Of a stretch of 64,000 nt of DNA, positions 35,935-45,336 are shown piece after piece. The stretch lies in the NCBI RefSeq assembly GCF_000181515.1, contig NZ_ABCG01000006.1, positions 124,001 through 188,000 on the forward strand, written 5' to 3'. Within the stretch, counting starts at the first letter, position 1. Every line of letters starts with the position of its first letter. This stretch comes from Erythrobacter sp. SD-21. Lineage in GTDB: Bacteria > Pseudomonadota > Alphaproteobacteria > Sphingomonadales > Sphingomonadaceae. The translations under genes were made by a program, and so were the position numbers. The notes beneath the pieces were generated by a model. The model saw nothing but the letters and a program-made list of their open reading frames with translations. It ran no database searches and was not told the DNA's origin.

Positions 35935-36576
35935 ATGACCAGACATCCGGATTCCGATAAATTCGCGCGGGACGGCGACGATGCCGCCGCGCCTGGCCGC
36001 GCAACGCATGATGCCGCGCATGGCCACACGGCCCCCACTAGTTCTCCTGCACAGGGCGATCCCTGGCGCCACGATGGATGGACGAGGGCGCGGCAGGCGG
36101 CTTTCCTGCGCGAGCTGGCCGCGACGCACAATGTGTCCGCCGCCGCGCGCGCGGTGGGAATGAGCCGCCAGTCGGCCTACAAGCTGCGCGCCCGCTTGCG
36201 CGGAACGCCGTTCGACAAGGGTTGGGAAGCGGCCTTCGTATCGCGCTTCGATGCCCTGGCCGACGCCGCGCTCGATCGTGCGCTCAACGGGGTGGAGGTG
36301 CCGCACTATTACAATGGCGAACTGGTCGGTACGTCGCGCCGTTACGACGAGCGCCTGACGTTGGCACTGCTCGCAATGCGCGCTACCTTCAACCGTCAGC
36401 CCCGGGGCCACTACGATCCTGCCGATGCTTTCGGGATCGACGAATTAGCTGCGCTTGCCGACCGGGTCGAACACGGGCCCGAACAGTGGCACAAGGATTG
36501 CAACAGCGAGCTCGACGCCCGTGACGACCTCGACCGCGAAGCGGAAAGCGTCGAAAAGCCCGCCAGCGATCGGTGA
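35935..36576 (+). CDS. Small HTH protein of unknown function
   Basis: 213 residues. A helix-turn-helix-like core follows a disordered N-terminus: WTRARQAAFLRELAATHNVS then AAARAVGMSRQSAYKLRARL, similar to helix-turn-helix parts of terminase small subunits or resolvase-like regulators. Then a conserved acidic/aromatic part (FDALADAALDRALNGVEVPH, YYNGELVGTSRRYDERLTL). I recall similar hypothetical proteins in sphingomonads, with no known role. Start at 35935 is the longest; the region has high GC throughout. Confidence 0.6.
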   Translation: MTRHPDSDKFARDGDDAAAPGRATHDAAHGHTAPTSSPAQGDPWRHDGWTRARQAAFLRELAATHNVSAAARAVGMSRQSAYKLRARLRGTPFDKGWEAAFVSRFDALADAALDRALNGVEVPHYYNGELVGTSRRYDERLTLALLAMRATFNRQPRGHYDPADAFGIDELAALADRVEHGPEQWHKDCNSELDARDDLDREAESVEKPASDR

Positions 36577-36688
36577 TGGCTCGGGGCGGGGGTGTAGGCC
36601 GGGTGTCACCCGCAGGAAAAGAGTGGTTTGATACCGTAATTCAAGGGCTTGAGAGCTACGCGTAGCGGTTGACACCCTGTCGCCTTCG

Positions 36689-37468
36689 TCATCCGAAGAT
36701 CGCTACGCTCTGCATCCCGTCGAGCACCTGCTGCCCGTCCGCGTTCCACAGCCGCAGCCGCTCGGAGGAATAGCCGCCGCCCGCGTGCTGGCTGGCGTTT
36801 TCCGACAGCCACCAGCCGTCCCGCGTGGTGGGCGCAGTGTCGAGGAGGTTGAAGGACCAGTTGATCGAGCTGATCGGCCCCTTTCGCTGCATCGCGCGCA
36901 TGGCGCCCGGCGGCAGCACGTCGCCCAGGAGGATAAGCTCGCTGACCGGATCGAGGCCTTCGCGGTCTGCAAGGCGCGCCCAGCGGCGCACGACAGGCTC
37001 GCCCGGGCCGCTGATGTCCTGCGCTTTGCGCAGCTCGAAATTGTTCTGGATGAAGGCGGGGCCCTTGTCGGTCATGGTCACCGGGGCATCTTCGGGCGGG
37101 CCGGGCCAGTCGGCGATTTGGGCGGCGGGATGCTGCGCGTTGGCTTCGCGCTGGGTGCCGAACAGCCAAAAGGCGGTCAGCGTGCATTTCCCCTCGCACC
37201 AGATCTCGCTGCGCACCTGCGCGACATTGCGCCCCTGCCGCACGATCTCGCGCCGCAGCTCAACCTCGGGCCCGGTCGGCGCCACGAAGGCGACTTGGCC
37301 TGCGCGCAAGGGGGGCAGGTCGGGAAAGGCGCGCAAGGCGGCCGTGTAGGCGATGAGCGCCGAAGCGCCGCCATAGAGCGTGCGGCCCTGCATCCAGTGA
37401 TCGAGATTTTCGAAGCGGGTATTCCCGCCGTCAGGCGTGATCGGATCGGTCAGGCTGGCAATGCTCAT
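36689..37468 (-). CDS. Acyl-CoA thioesterase, double-hotdog type
   Basis: 259 residues. Two hotdog-like halves: the first with NLDHWMQGRTLYGGASALIA and VAFVAPTGPEVELRREIVRQG, the second with ISSINWSFNLLDTAP and a final GYSSERLRLWNADGQQVLDG. This is the TesB-like/thioesterase-family pattern, hydrolysing acyl-CoA in the cytoplasm. Substrate unknown. Monocistronic, next to two tRNA genes. Confidence 0.8.
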   Translation of the reverse strand: MSIASLTDPITPDGGNTRFENLDHWMQGRTLYGGASALIAYTAALRAFPDLPPLRAGQVAFVAPTGPEVELRREIVRQGRNVAQVRSEIWCEGKCTLTAFWLFGTQREANAQHPAAQIADWPGPPEDAPVTMTDKGPAFIQNNFELRKAQDISGPGEPVVRRWARLADREGLDPVSELILLGDVLPPGAMRAMQRKGPISSINWSFNLLDTAPTTRDGWWLSENASQHAGGGYSSERLRLWNADGQQVLDGMQSVAIFG

Positions 37469-37581
37469 GCCCCCTCATCGCGCGGCTTTTTCGCTTCGTC
37501 CAGACTGACGTTACGTAAGGCGATTGCAATGCGCCTGCAGAATCGCTAGTGGGCCGCTTCCCGTGTCGAGAGGCCGGGCGA

Positions 37582-37655
37582 GGCCCGATGGCGGAGTGGT
37601 TACGCAGAGGACTGCAAATCCTTGCACGCCGGTTCGATTCCGGCTCGGGCCTCCA
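37582..37655 (+). tRNA. tRNA-Cys (anticodon GCA)
   Basis: 74 nt with acceptor pair GGCCCGA/TCGGGCC, anticodon loop CTGCAAA, T-loop GGTTCGATTCC and encoded CCA. Confidence 0.96.
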
Positions 37656-37681
37656 CTTCTCTTGTTCGCAAAAGAGAATGT

Positions 37682-37757
37682 GCCGCTTTAGCTCAGTTGG
37701 TAGAGCACATCATTCGTAATGATGGGGTCAGGTGTTCGAGTCACCTAAGCGGCACCA
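37682..37757 (+). tRNA. tRNA-Thr (anticodon CGT)
   Basis: 76 nt with acceptor pair GCCGCTT/AAGCGGC, anticodon loop TTCGTAA, T-arm AGGTGTTCGAGTCACCT and encoded CCA. Located 26 bp after tRNA-Cys. Confidence 0.96.
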
Positions 37758-37853
37758 CCTTCCCGAATTCTTCGCGTTCTGCTGGTTTTGTTAATGCCTT
37801 GTGGTAAAGAGGCTGGTAAGAGCCTCGGGCAACACGGGGATTATTGGACGGAC

Positions 37854-39287
37854 ATGCGGGATACAGCCCTTTGCTGCGCGCTTGCGCTTGCCACGTCGAT
37901 GCTGATCGATGGCAGAGCAGCGCGCGCGCAGGAAACGGCGATCCAGGCGGCCGATGCCCCCAGCCTTCCGACCCCTGAAAACCGCCCCCTTGCGATCGAC
38001 TTTCGCGGGGATCCCGTGCTGGCTCTGTCGGAAGCCAAGGCCGATCCCGATACCTTCCGCACCATCGTGCTCGCCGCGCTTGAGGAAAGCCCGGTCGACC
38101 GGGCCGCCCGCGCCAGGGAAACGGCGGCCAGAGCGCGGGTAAACGAGGCGCGCAGCGGATACCTCCCGGCAATCGACGTCGGCGTCTCGGCTTTCAAGAC
38201 GCTCGAGCGCAATTTCTCCGACGATCCTTTCAATCTTGTCGAACGGTCGCGCCCGAGAGAGCGGGTAGATTTCACCTTCTCGGTCGCCCAGCCGCTCGTA
38301 GATTTCGGTCGGACCGATGGGCAAGTGCGTTCGGCGGCCGCCTTGCTGAGGGCGGCGGGCTACGAACGCCAGGCCCGCACCGGTGAAGTGGCCGGCGACA
38401 TGGTCATTACCTGGACCCAGGTTTTCGGATACCAGGCGCTCGTAAGACTGATCGAGGGTTTCGTCGCGGCGCAGGACGGGCTCGACGAGGCGGTCGAGAT
38501 CCGGATCGATCGCGGCGTGTCGGCCGAAGGCGATCGGGTGCGCGTCGAGAGTCTCCGTTCGCAAGGGCTCGTCCAGCTTGCGCAGGCCAGGCGCCAGCTC
38601 GCCAGCGCCGAGGCGCGCTTCGAACAGCTGAGCGGCTTTGCGCCGCCGGATCGCCTGTTGAGGCCGCCCCTGTTGACCGACTTGCGCTACACGAGGGAGT
38701 ATGCGGTTTTTGCCGCCGAGAACGTCCCTGCCGTCCTGCGGGCAGAAGCGGTTGCCGATGCGCGCAAACAGGAGGCCAAGGCGGCCGAGGCGGGCAAGTT
38801 CCCCGAGTTGAGCGCCCGGGCCGACCATGGCCGCTATGGTATCCTCGAGCGGGATCGCAACGATTTCGACACGCGCGCCACACTTAACCTCAACTGGCGC
38901 ATCCTGGGTGGTGGCGTCTGGTCGCGCGCCCGTGCTGCCGATGCCGAAGCCGAAGCGGCCGATGCCGAAGCCGACAGCATCCGCGAGGAGGCCCGGCGTG
39001 ATGCCGAGATCGCCTGGTCCGACGTCCAGGCAATTGAGGACCAGGTCGCCGCGCTGGAAGAAGCCTACAAGGCTGCCCGCCAGTCGCGAGACATCGTTGT
39101 GACACGCTTCGGCGCGTTGCGCGGATCGCTGTTCGACGTGGCCGATGCGCAAAACGCCTATCTTAGTGCCGCAAGCGCCTATATCCGCGCGCTGACCGAA
39201 CTAGACCAGGCACGCTATGTGCTACTCCTGCGCACCGGGCGGCTGCTCGACGTGCTCGAAATCGAGGAAGAAGAGGTGCCGCTGTGA
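37854..39287 (+). CDS. TolC-family outer membrane efflux/secretion protein
   Basis: 477 residues from MRDTALCCAL, with a signal peptide ending near ARAQ. Two TolC-type coiled repeats: FRTIVLAALEESPVDRAARA near the start and VTRFGALRGSLFDVADAQNAY near the end, with VGVSAFKTLERN and LNLNWRILGGG as barrel strands. It forms the outer-membrane channel of the type I system encoded by the next two genes. Its stop overlaps the ABC gene start (GTGA). Confidence 0.9.
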   Translation: MRDTALCCALALATSMLIDGRAARAQETAIQAADAPSLPTPENRPLAIDFRGDPVLALSEAKADPDTFRTIVLAALEESPVDRAARARETAARARVNEARSGYLPAIDVGVSAFKTLERNFSDDPFNLVERSRPRERVDFTFSVAQPLVDFGRTDGQVRSAAALLRAAGYERQARTGEVAGDMVITWTQVFGYQALVRLIEGFVAAQDGLDEAVEIRIDRGVSAEGDRVRVESLRSQGLVQLAQARRQLASAEARFEQLSGFAPPDRLLRPPLLTDLRYTREYAVFAAENVPAVLRAEAVADARKQEAKAAEAGKFPELSARADHGRYGILERDRNDFDTRATLNLNWRILGGGVWSRARAADAEAEAADAEADSIREEARRDAEIAWSDVQAIEDQVAALEEAYKAARQSRDIVVTRFGALRGSLFDVADAQNAYLSAASAYIRALTELDQARYVLLLRTGRLLDVLEIEEEEVPL

Positions 39288-41014
39288 GCGATATGTCGCT
39301 CGTCGAAATCCCTAAGAAACGGATCGCCGACTGGCTCGCCGATCCGATCAGGCGCAACTGGCGGACCTATTCCAAGGTCGCCGTGGCGGCCGTGCTGATC
39401 AACTTGTTCGGCCTCGCGAGCGCCCTGTTCACCATGACGGTCTACGACAGGGTGGTTCCCAACGCGGCCTATGGTTCGCTGCTCGCGCTTTCGATCGGTC
39501 TAGGCATCATCCTGCTGTTCGATTTCATTCTCAAGTTGCTGCGCGCCTATTTCGTCGACTTCGCCGGTGCCAAGATCGACGAGGAAATTGGCGAGGATGT
39601 CTTCGCGCGCCTCACGGCCATGCGCCTCGAACTGCGGCAGGGATCGACCGGCGCGCTCACCGGCATGATGCGCGAGCTGGAAACCATTCGCGATTTCTTC
39701 GCCTCGGCCACGCTCGTGGCAGTGGTCGACGTGCCCTTCATCCTGATCACGCTGGCCGTGGTGGCGATGATCGGCGGCTGGGTGGTCGCCGTTCCCGCCG
39801 CCATGGTGCCGCTGGTGATCCTGGTCGGCCTCGCCGCGCAGCCTGCCCTACAACGCATCGCAGCAACGACTATGGGGCAGGGCCTCGCCAAGCAGTCGGT
39901 GCTGATCGAGACCGTCGGCAGCATCGAGCATGTTAAGGTCGCAGGCGCCGATCGCATGCTCAAGCGACGCTGGAAGGAAGCGGTTCGCGAGCACGCCCAC
40001 AGCAATCTGCGGCAGCGTCTGATCTCGTCGGTGGGGACGACCTTCGCGACAAGCGCGGGCATGATCAGCTACGCCGGTGTGGTGATTGTCGGCGTCTTCA
40101 TGGTAGCCGATAACAAGTTGACGTTGGGCGGCCTTATTGCCTGCTCGATCCTCGCCGGACGCGCCATCGCGCCGCTGGCGCAGATATCGCAGCTGGTCGG
40201 CCGCATCACCGCCACGCGCACCGCCTATCGCCATGTCCGCCAGTTGATGGAGCAGCCGGTCGAGGGGCCGGAGAGCGAACCGCTCGAGATGGGCGCGACC
40301 GCAGGCGCCATCGAGTTGCGCGGCGTGACTTTCGCCTATCCGGGCGGTTCGGCCCCGGCGCTGGACAATGTGAACCTCAAGATCGAGCCGGGCCAAAAGG
40401 TTGCGCTGCTCGGTCGTGTCGGATCGGGCAAGTCGACCATCGCACGCATGATGCTCGGCCTCTATCCACCGCAGGAAGGGATGGTGCTGGTCGACGGTGT
40501 CGACCTTGCCCAGTTCGATCCCTATTCGATGCGCGCGCAGATCGGTTCGGTGTTGCAGGAACCGGCGCTGTTTTCCGGCTCGATCCGCGAGAATATCGTC
40601 CTCGAACGCCCCTATATCGACGACGAGGAAATGCTGCGTGCCAGCCGTGTTTCGGGCACCGACCTCTTCGTTTCGCGCATTTCCAACGGCTATGACCTCA
40701 AATTGGTCGACCGCGGCGAAGGGCTTTCGGGCGGCCAGCGCCAGTCGATCGCCATCGCCCGCGCGCTGGCTGGCAAGCCGCGCATCGTGGTGATGGACGA
40801 ACCGTCGAGCGCGATGGATGCGCAGACCGAAGCGGACCTGATCAATCGCCTCAAGGACGAGCTCAAGGACCACACGCTGGTGGTGGTGACCCATCGCCAG
40901 CCGTTGCTGCAGCTGGTCGACCGGATCATCATCATGGACCGCGGCAAGGTCGTGGCCGACGGGCCGCGGGACGCGGTCCTGAAGAAGCTGGCCGAAGGGA
41001 ACAAGCAGCCATGA
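39284..41014 (+). CDS. Type I secretion ABC transporter (permease-ATPase)
   Basis: 576 residues, half transporter. Five to six membrane helices (about 30-305) precede an ATPase domain (about 335-570) with Walker A GRVGSGKST, signature LSGGQRQSIAIARAL, Walker B IVVMDEPSSAMD and the H-loop VVVTHRQP. There is no C39 peptidase or C39-like domain at the N-terminus, as in PrtD/AprD transporters of serralysins. Starts with GTG overlapping the TolC stop; its own stop overlaps the adaptor start (ATGA). Confidence 0.93.
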   Translation: MSDMSLVEIPKKRIADWLADPIRRNWRTYSKVAVAAVLINLFGLASALFTMTVYDRVVPNAAYGSLLALSIGLGIILLFDFILKLLRAYFVDFAGAKIDEEIGEDVFARLTAMRLELRQGSTGALTGMMRELETIRDFFASATLVAVVDVPFILITLAVVAMIGGWVVAVPAAMVPLVILVGLAAQPALQRIAATTMGQGLAKQSVLIETVGSIEHVKVAGADRMLKRRWKEAVREHAHSNLRQRLISSVGTTFATSAGMISYAGVVIVGVFMVADNKLTLGGLIACSILAGRAIAPLAQISQLVGRITATRTAYRHVRQLMEQPVEGPESEPLEMGATAGAIELRGVTFAYPGGSAPALDNVNLKIEPGQKVALLGRVGSGKSTIARMMLGLYPPQEGMVLVDGVDLAQFDPYSMRAQIGSVLQEPALFSGSIRENIVLERPYIDDEEMLRASRVSGTDLFVSRISNGYDLKLVDRGEGLSGGQRQSIAIARALAGKPRIVVMDEPSSAMDAQTEADLINRLKDELKDHTLVVVTHRQPLLQLVDRIIIMDRGKVVADGPRDAVLKKLAEGNKQP

Positions 41015-42366
41015 ACTCGCTTGCCGAACACCAGGGCGACCAGCCGATCACGATCGAGGAAGAAGAGCACGAACGCCACCTCGAGGATTTCGTCGACGAT
41101 ATCGAACCGGGCAAGGCGTCCAAGTTCCTCTTCTGGGGCATCGTCGCCTTTTTCGTTCTGATCATCGGCTGGGCCGCCTGGGCCGAGATCGATCGCACTG
41201 TGCGCGGCATGGGGCGCGTTATTGCGAGTAGCGAATTGCAGGTCGTTTCCAGTCTCGAGGGCGGCGTGCTGGAGGAGATCCTCGTGCGTCCCGGCGATGA
41301 GGTTATTGCCGGCCAGCCGCTTCTGCGCCTCGATCCCACCGAAACCGGTGCGAGTCTCGGCAGTACCGAGGCAACCGCGCTAGCGCTGGACATGAAGGTC
41401 GCGCGACTCACCGCCGAAGTGACCGGGCGCTCGCCGCGTTACCCTGCCCCGGCAAACGATGAGGCCGCACGCCAGCTCGAGATCGAAAAAGCGCTCTACG
41501 CCTCGCGCCAGGCGAACCTTAGCAGCGCGCTTTCCGCCGGACAGGCGCAGCTCCAGCGATCGCGTCAGAGCGTTGCGGAGGCCGAAGCGGCGATTGCTTC
41601 GCGCCAAAGTACGCTCACCCGAACCGAAAGCGAACTGGCGGCCATCCGTCCGCTTGTCGAAAACGGTATCGAGCCGCGCATGAGCCTCACGCGGGCGGAG
41701 AGCGATGCCGCATCAGCACGAAGCGATCTGGCCGGCGCACGGGCCGCGCTCGGACGCACACAGGCGCAAGTAGCCGAAGCTGGCGCCAATCTTGCGCGTA
41801 TCCGGCAGGATTGGCGCGAACAGGCCGCCAGCGAACTGGCCGGCGCGCAGGCGGAATACGAAGCGCGGGCAAGTACACTGCCCGCACTGCAGGAACGTTT
41901 TCAGCGCACCACACTGCGCGCACCGGTTGGCGGTAAAGTCAGCCGGGTACTCGTCACGACCCGCGGAAGCGCGGTCAATCCGGGTGAACCGCTGGTCGAA
42001 CTGGTTGCGCAGGAGGATAGCCTGCTTGTCGAAGCGCGCATTTCTCCGCAGGACATCGGCAACGTGCGTATCGGGCAGAAGGCCAAAGTCGGTGTTACCG
42101 CCTATGATCAGACGGTCTATGGCGCGCTGGAAGGCGAGGTATCGACCATTTCTCCCGACTCAATCCAGGACCCGCAATCGGGCGAGATCTACTATCTAGT
42201 CCGGGTAACCACGCAGCAAAGCGCGATCGAGGGGCCCAATGGCATGGAGCTTGCGATCGGGCCGGGCATGGTCGCCGACGTCAGCCTGCTCGGTGACAAG
42301 CGTACAGTGCTGCAATACATCCTCACACCCATAACGCGCTTGAGCGAGACAGCCTTCCGGGAATAG
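41011..42366 (+). CDS. HlyD-family periplasmic adaptor of the type I system
   Basis: 451 residues: one N-terminal membrane helix (FLFWGIVAFFVLIIGWAAWA), a lipoyl-like half (VVSSLEGGVLEEILVRPGDE), a long coiled coil (about 150-290), the second lipoyl half (TTLRAPVGGKVSRVLVTTRG) and a C-terminal beta domain. It bridges the ABC transporter and TolC, like PrtE/AprE. All three genes overlap, so one operon is certain at the sequence level. Confidence 0.92.
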   Translation: MNSLAEHQGDQPITIEEEEHERHLEDFVDDIEPGKASKFLFWGIVAFFVLIIGWAAWAEIDRTVRGMGRVIASSELQVVSSLEGGVLEEILVRPGDEVIAGQPLLRLDPTETGASLGSTEATALALDMKVARLTAEVTGRSPRYPAPANDEAARQLEIEKALYASRQANLSSALSAGQAQLQRSRQSVAEAEAAIASRQSTLTRTESELAAIRPLVENGIEPRMSLTRAESDAASARSDLAGARAALGRTQAQVAEAGANLARIRQDWREQAASELAGAQAEYEARASTLPALQERFQRTTLRAPVGGKVSRVLVTTRGSAVNPGEPLVELVAQEDSLLVEARISPQDIGNVRIGQKAKVGVTAYDQTVYGALEGEVSTISPDSIQDPQSGEIYYLVRVTTQQSAIEGPNGMELAIGPGMVADVSLLGDKRTVLQYILTPITRLSETAFRE

Positions 42367-42480
42367 GGCGGCGTCGAGTTGGCGCAGTTAATCGGACGGC
42401 AATTGCCGTGTGATATAGATGCTCCGAAGGAAGCGGTCGCATGGACCTGTTCGGAAAATGCGAGATTTACTGAGGTTGGG

Positions 42481-44841
42481 ATGGATTGGGCTACAAATGG
42501 TTGCGGCTGCTCGGCATGCCACTCCGATGGCAATGACTTGGTCGCAAAGCGCTTGATTGTCGCTTCGCACGGCGAGGCGGCAACATTCGCCGCCTCCGTT
42601 GGGGTCAGCGCTGCCGAAGGTGACATTCCTGGTGACGCAACTACTTCCGCAACCATTTCTGTTGGCCAGACAGTAGTCGGTGAACTCGAGGTCATCGGCG
42701 ACAGCGATTGGTTCCGGATCGACCTGACCGCAGGTCAAACCGTTTCTATTTCCCTTTCGGGTAGCGGCGCTGGTCCCGTTGAGGACACATATCTGCGTGT
42801 TCGCGATGGGGCCGGCCGACTCATCGCGGAAAACGACGACGGCGGTACAGATCTCAATTCGCTGATGAGGCTAACGGCAGACAGAACCGGCACCTATTAT
42901 ATCGAGGCCAATTCCTGGAACGGCCAGAGCATCGGTGAATATACTCTTAGCGTGTCCGAAGCGCAGCCGCTGGAGCTGTACAGCCTGGATCAGATCGCCA
43001 ACCAACTTACGAGTGGCTACTGGGGCGGCAACGAACGCGCCTTCACACAGCCGATCTTCTACGAGTTTGTCGGACTGAGCCAGGGAGAGGAACGTCTCGC
43101 CCTCGAAGCTATGCAATATTGGGCGACAGTGGCTGACATCGATTTCTCACCCGCATCCAGTGGATCGTCTCCTGCCAATTTGATTTTTCAGAACAGCGAG
43201 GAAGGGGCATTCGCGCAATCTTCCGTCCAATTCGGCAACGGAGGCATTGTAAGTTCGACTGTAAACGTCAGTGCGGCCTGGTACGCGCAATATGGCTCGA
43301 CGCTCGGCAGTTATACCTTCCAGACCTATCTCCATGAAATCGGTCACGCACTCGGACTGGGGCATGCCGGAAACTACAACGGTGCTGCGAGCTATGCCAA
43401 CGATGCCACCTATCTCAACGATAGCTGGGCAACGACGGTGATGAGCTATTTCGATCAGTCCGAGAACACGTATTTCTCGCAGCAAGGTTTTAATTCGGTC
43501 TATGTCGGGACGCCGATGCTGGCCGATATCGTTGCTATCCAGAATTTGTATGGCGCGCCTTCGACCCGCACTGGCGACGACATCTATGGGTTTAACAGTG
43601 TAGGTATAGATGCGGTCTTTAATGCGACACTCTATCCGGATATCGCTTACACTATCTACGATAGCGGCGGGCACGACACGCTCGACTATAGCGGGTTCGC
43701 AGCTGACCAGGTGATCGATCTGCGTCCCGAGATGTACTCCAGCGTAGGCGGGAACATAGGCAACGTAGCAATTGCGCGAGGCGTCATTCTCGAGGACGCA
43801 ATTGGCGGATCGGGCGCCGACCAGCTGATCGGTAACGATGTGACCAATGTGCTCTGGGGCAATGGTGGCGACGACGTGATTGATGGTGGCATCTTGGCCG
43901 ACATTCTCTGGGGCGGAGATGGGAACGACACGCTTGTCGGAAGCGCCGGAAACGATACGCTTCGCGGTGAAGCCGGAAACGATACGATCGATGGCGGGGC
44001 GAGCTGGGACTACCTGTTCGGCGGTCCGGGTAACGACACGCTGACGGGCGGTAATGGCAACGACGGCCTCTTCGGCGACGCGGGCGACGACACGCTCGAC
44101 GGCGGTGCTGGAGCGGATCTTCTGCGCGGCGGCGGCGGCGAGGACTACCTCGATGCCGGGGCAGGAAACGACGTCATCAAGGGCGAATGGGCCAGCGACA
44201 CGCTGCTCGGCGGCGATGGCGACGACATAATCCTTGCCGGCGACGGTCTCGACACCGTCATTGCCGGCAGCGGCAACGATCTCGTCTATGGCGAGGCCGG
44301 TCGCGACACGATCTATGGTGCCGACGGCGACGACCGCCTTTATGGCGCGAGCGAGGACGACCTCCTCGTGGGTGGTGACGGCGACGACGAACTCTTCGGA
44401 GGCGCCGGCGACGATCGTATCGCCGGTCGGGCCGGCAACGACCTGCTGACCGGTGGTGCCGGCAACGATCTTTTTGTCTTCGGCGATTACGGCGCGGGTA
44501 ACGTCGATACCATCACCGACTTTCAGGAGGGCGACAAGATAGGCCTCGATCGCAGCCTGCTGTTCGGCACGATCGACAAGCTGGGGTCTCTCGATCTCGG
44601 CGCGTTTCGTTATGGCACGCAGGCGCTGGATGCGGACGACCGCATTTTGTACCAGTCCTCGACCGGCAAACTGTTTTACGACGCCGATGGCAACGGTGCA
44701 CTCGCGCCCGTGCTCTTTGCACAAATTACGCCCGGCACGGCGCTCAGCGCGCAGTCGTTCGAAGCTTTCGGGAATGCCGCACCTCCGCCCTTTGCCTCGG
44801 GTGCGGAGCCTCTGAGTGGGGCCGATCCGCTCTTCGCCTAA
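42481..44841 (+). CDS. Serralysin-like RTX metalloprotease, probable type I substrate
   Basis: 786 residues from the ATG at 42481, preceded by GAGG; a TTG at 42379 would add 34 residues. Order: a Cys-containing leader (NGCGCSACHSD), a PPC-like beta domain (about 50-155), an M10 metalloprotease domain with zinc site HEIGHALGLGH (about 285-295) and Met-turn VMSYF (Met321), then about 25 RTX nonapeptides of GGxGxDxL type (about 445-690), and a C-terminal domain. No Sec signal: export is through the uncleaved C-terminus. It lies 114 bp after the adaptor gene and is followed without gap by a small secreted protein. Confidence 0.9.
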   Translation: MDWATNGCGCSACHSDGNDLVAKRLIVASHGEAATFAASVGVSAAEGDIPGDATTSATISVGQTVVGELEVIGDSDWFRIDLTAGQTVSISLSGSGAGPVEDTYLRVRDGAGRLIAENDDGGTDLNSLMRLTADRTGTYYIEANSWNGQSIGEYTLSVSEAQPLELYSLDQIANQLTSGYWGGNERAFTQPIFYEFVGLSQGEERLALEAMQYWATVADIDFSPASSGSSPANLIFQNSEEGAFAQSSVQFGNGGIVSSTVNVSAAWYAQYGSTLGSYTFQTYLHEIGHALGLGHAGNYNGAASYANDATYLNDSWATTVMSYFDQSENTYFSQQGFNSVYVGTPMLADIVAIQNLYGAPSTRTGDDIYGFNSVGIDAVFNATLYPDIAYTIYDSGGHDTLDYSGFAADQVIDLRPEMYSSVGGNIGNVAIARGVILEDAIGGSGADQLIGNDVTNVLWGNGGDDVIDGGILADILWGGDGNDTLVGSAGNDTLRGEAGNDTIDGGASWDYLFGGPGNDTLTGGNGNDGLFGDAGDDTLDGGAGADLLRGGGGEDYLDAGAGNDVIKGEWASDTLLGGDGDDIILAGDGLDTVIAGSGNDLVYGEAGRDTIYGADGDDRLYGASEDDLLVGGDGDDELFGGAGDDRIAGRAGNDLLTGGAGNDLFVFGDYGAGNVDTITDFQEGDKIGLDRSLLFGTIDKLGSLDLGAFRYGTQALDADDRILYQSSTGKLFYDADGNGALAPVLFAQITPGTALSAQSFEAFGNAAPPPFASGAEPLSGADPLFA

Positions 44842-45224
44842 TGAGGGCGCGCATCGCAGCGACGGTGGCCCTTCTTGCAATGGCCGGCCTCTTGCAACCA
44901 AGCTCTGTTGCCGCAGCAGGAAGAACTGAGATGGCGAATCGCGATGTCCCATGCCACCTAGTTGGGGAGGCGTTGGCGGGGGAAGGCCACGGGCGATTAT
45001 GCCAGATGTTCACCCGGATTGTGCGCGACACGGATGGCGATGCGATCCACGCCATAGAGTTGGAAGCGCGCCAGACCGGTGAGGCCATAGTTACCTTGCG
45101 GGGCGAGGACGGCGCGGTCATAGCCAAGATGGGCGAAGTGGTCATGGATAGGCCGATAGGGCTCGACACCTGGAATTATTTGGCCCGCTCGCTGCGTGAC
45201 TATCTGGAGCGTGAAGCACCCTGA
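44841..45224 (+). CDS. Small periplasmic protein after the serralysin; candidate inhibitor
   Basis: 127 residues with a Sec signal ending near VAAAG. The mature part of about 100 residues has two Cys (residues 38 and 54) that could form a disulfide, and a beta-rich pattern ending in LARSLRDYLEREAP. Its start shares a base with the protease stop (TAATG). In Pseudomonas and Dickeya the gene next to the serralysin codes for a small periplasmic inhibitor with one disulfide; length and place fit, but no sequence similarity was recognised. Confidence 0.55.
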   Translation: MRARIAATVALLAMAGLLQPSSVAAAGRTEMANRDVPCHLVGEALAGEGHGRLCQMFTRIVRDTDGDAIHAIELEARQTGEAIVTLRGEDGAVIAKMGEVVMDRPIGLDTWNYLARSLRDYLEREAP

Positions 45225-45336
45225 TGCTTGGGCACACGTGACCGCTTGACGATGTCCCACAGACACGCGAACAGGGCGAGGCAAACTCGGGAGCCGCTTT
45301 ATCGCCATCGTTCCGCCACATCGCGCAACCCTGTGC

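Noticed and set aside
43780..44560. Regular short repeats suggesting a CRISPR or minisatellite
   Set aside because: They are in frame and encode RTX nonapeptides of the serralysin-like protease; no conserved repeat and unique spacer pattern exists.
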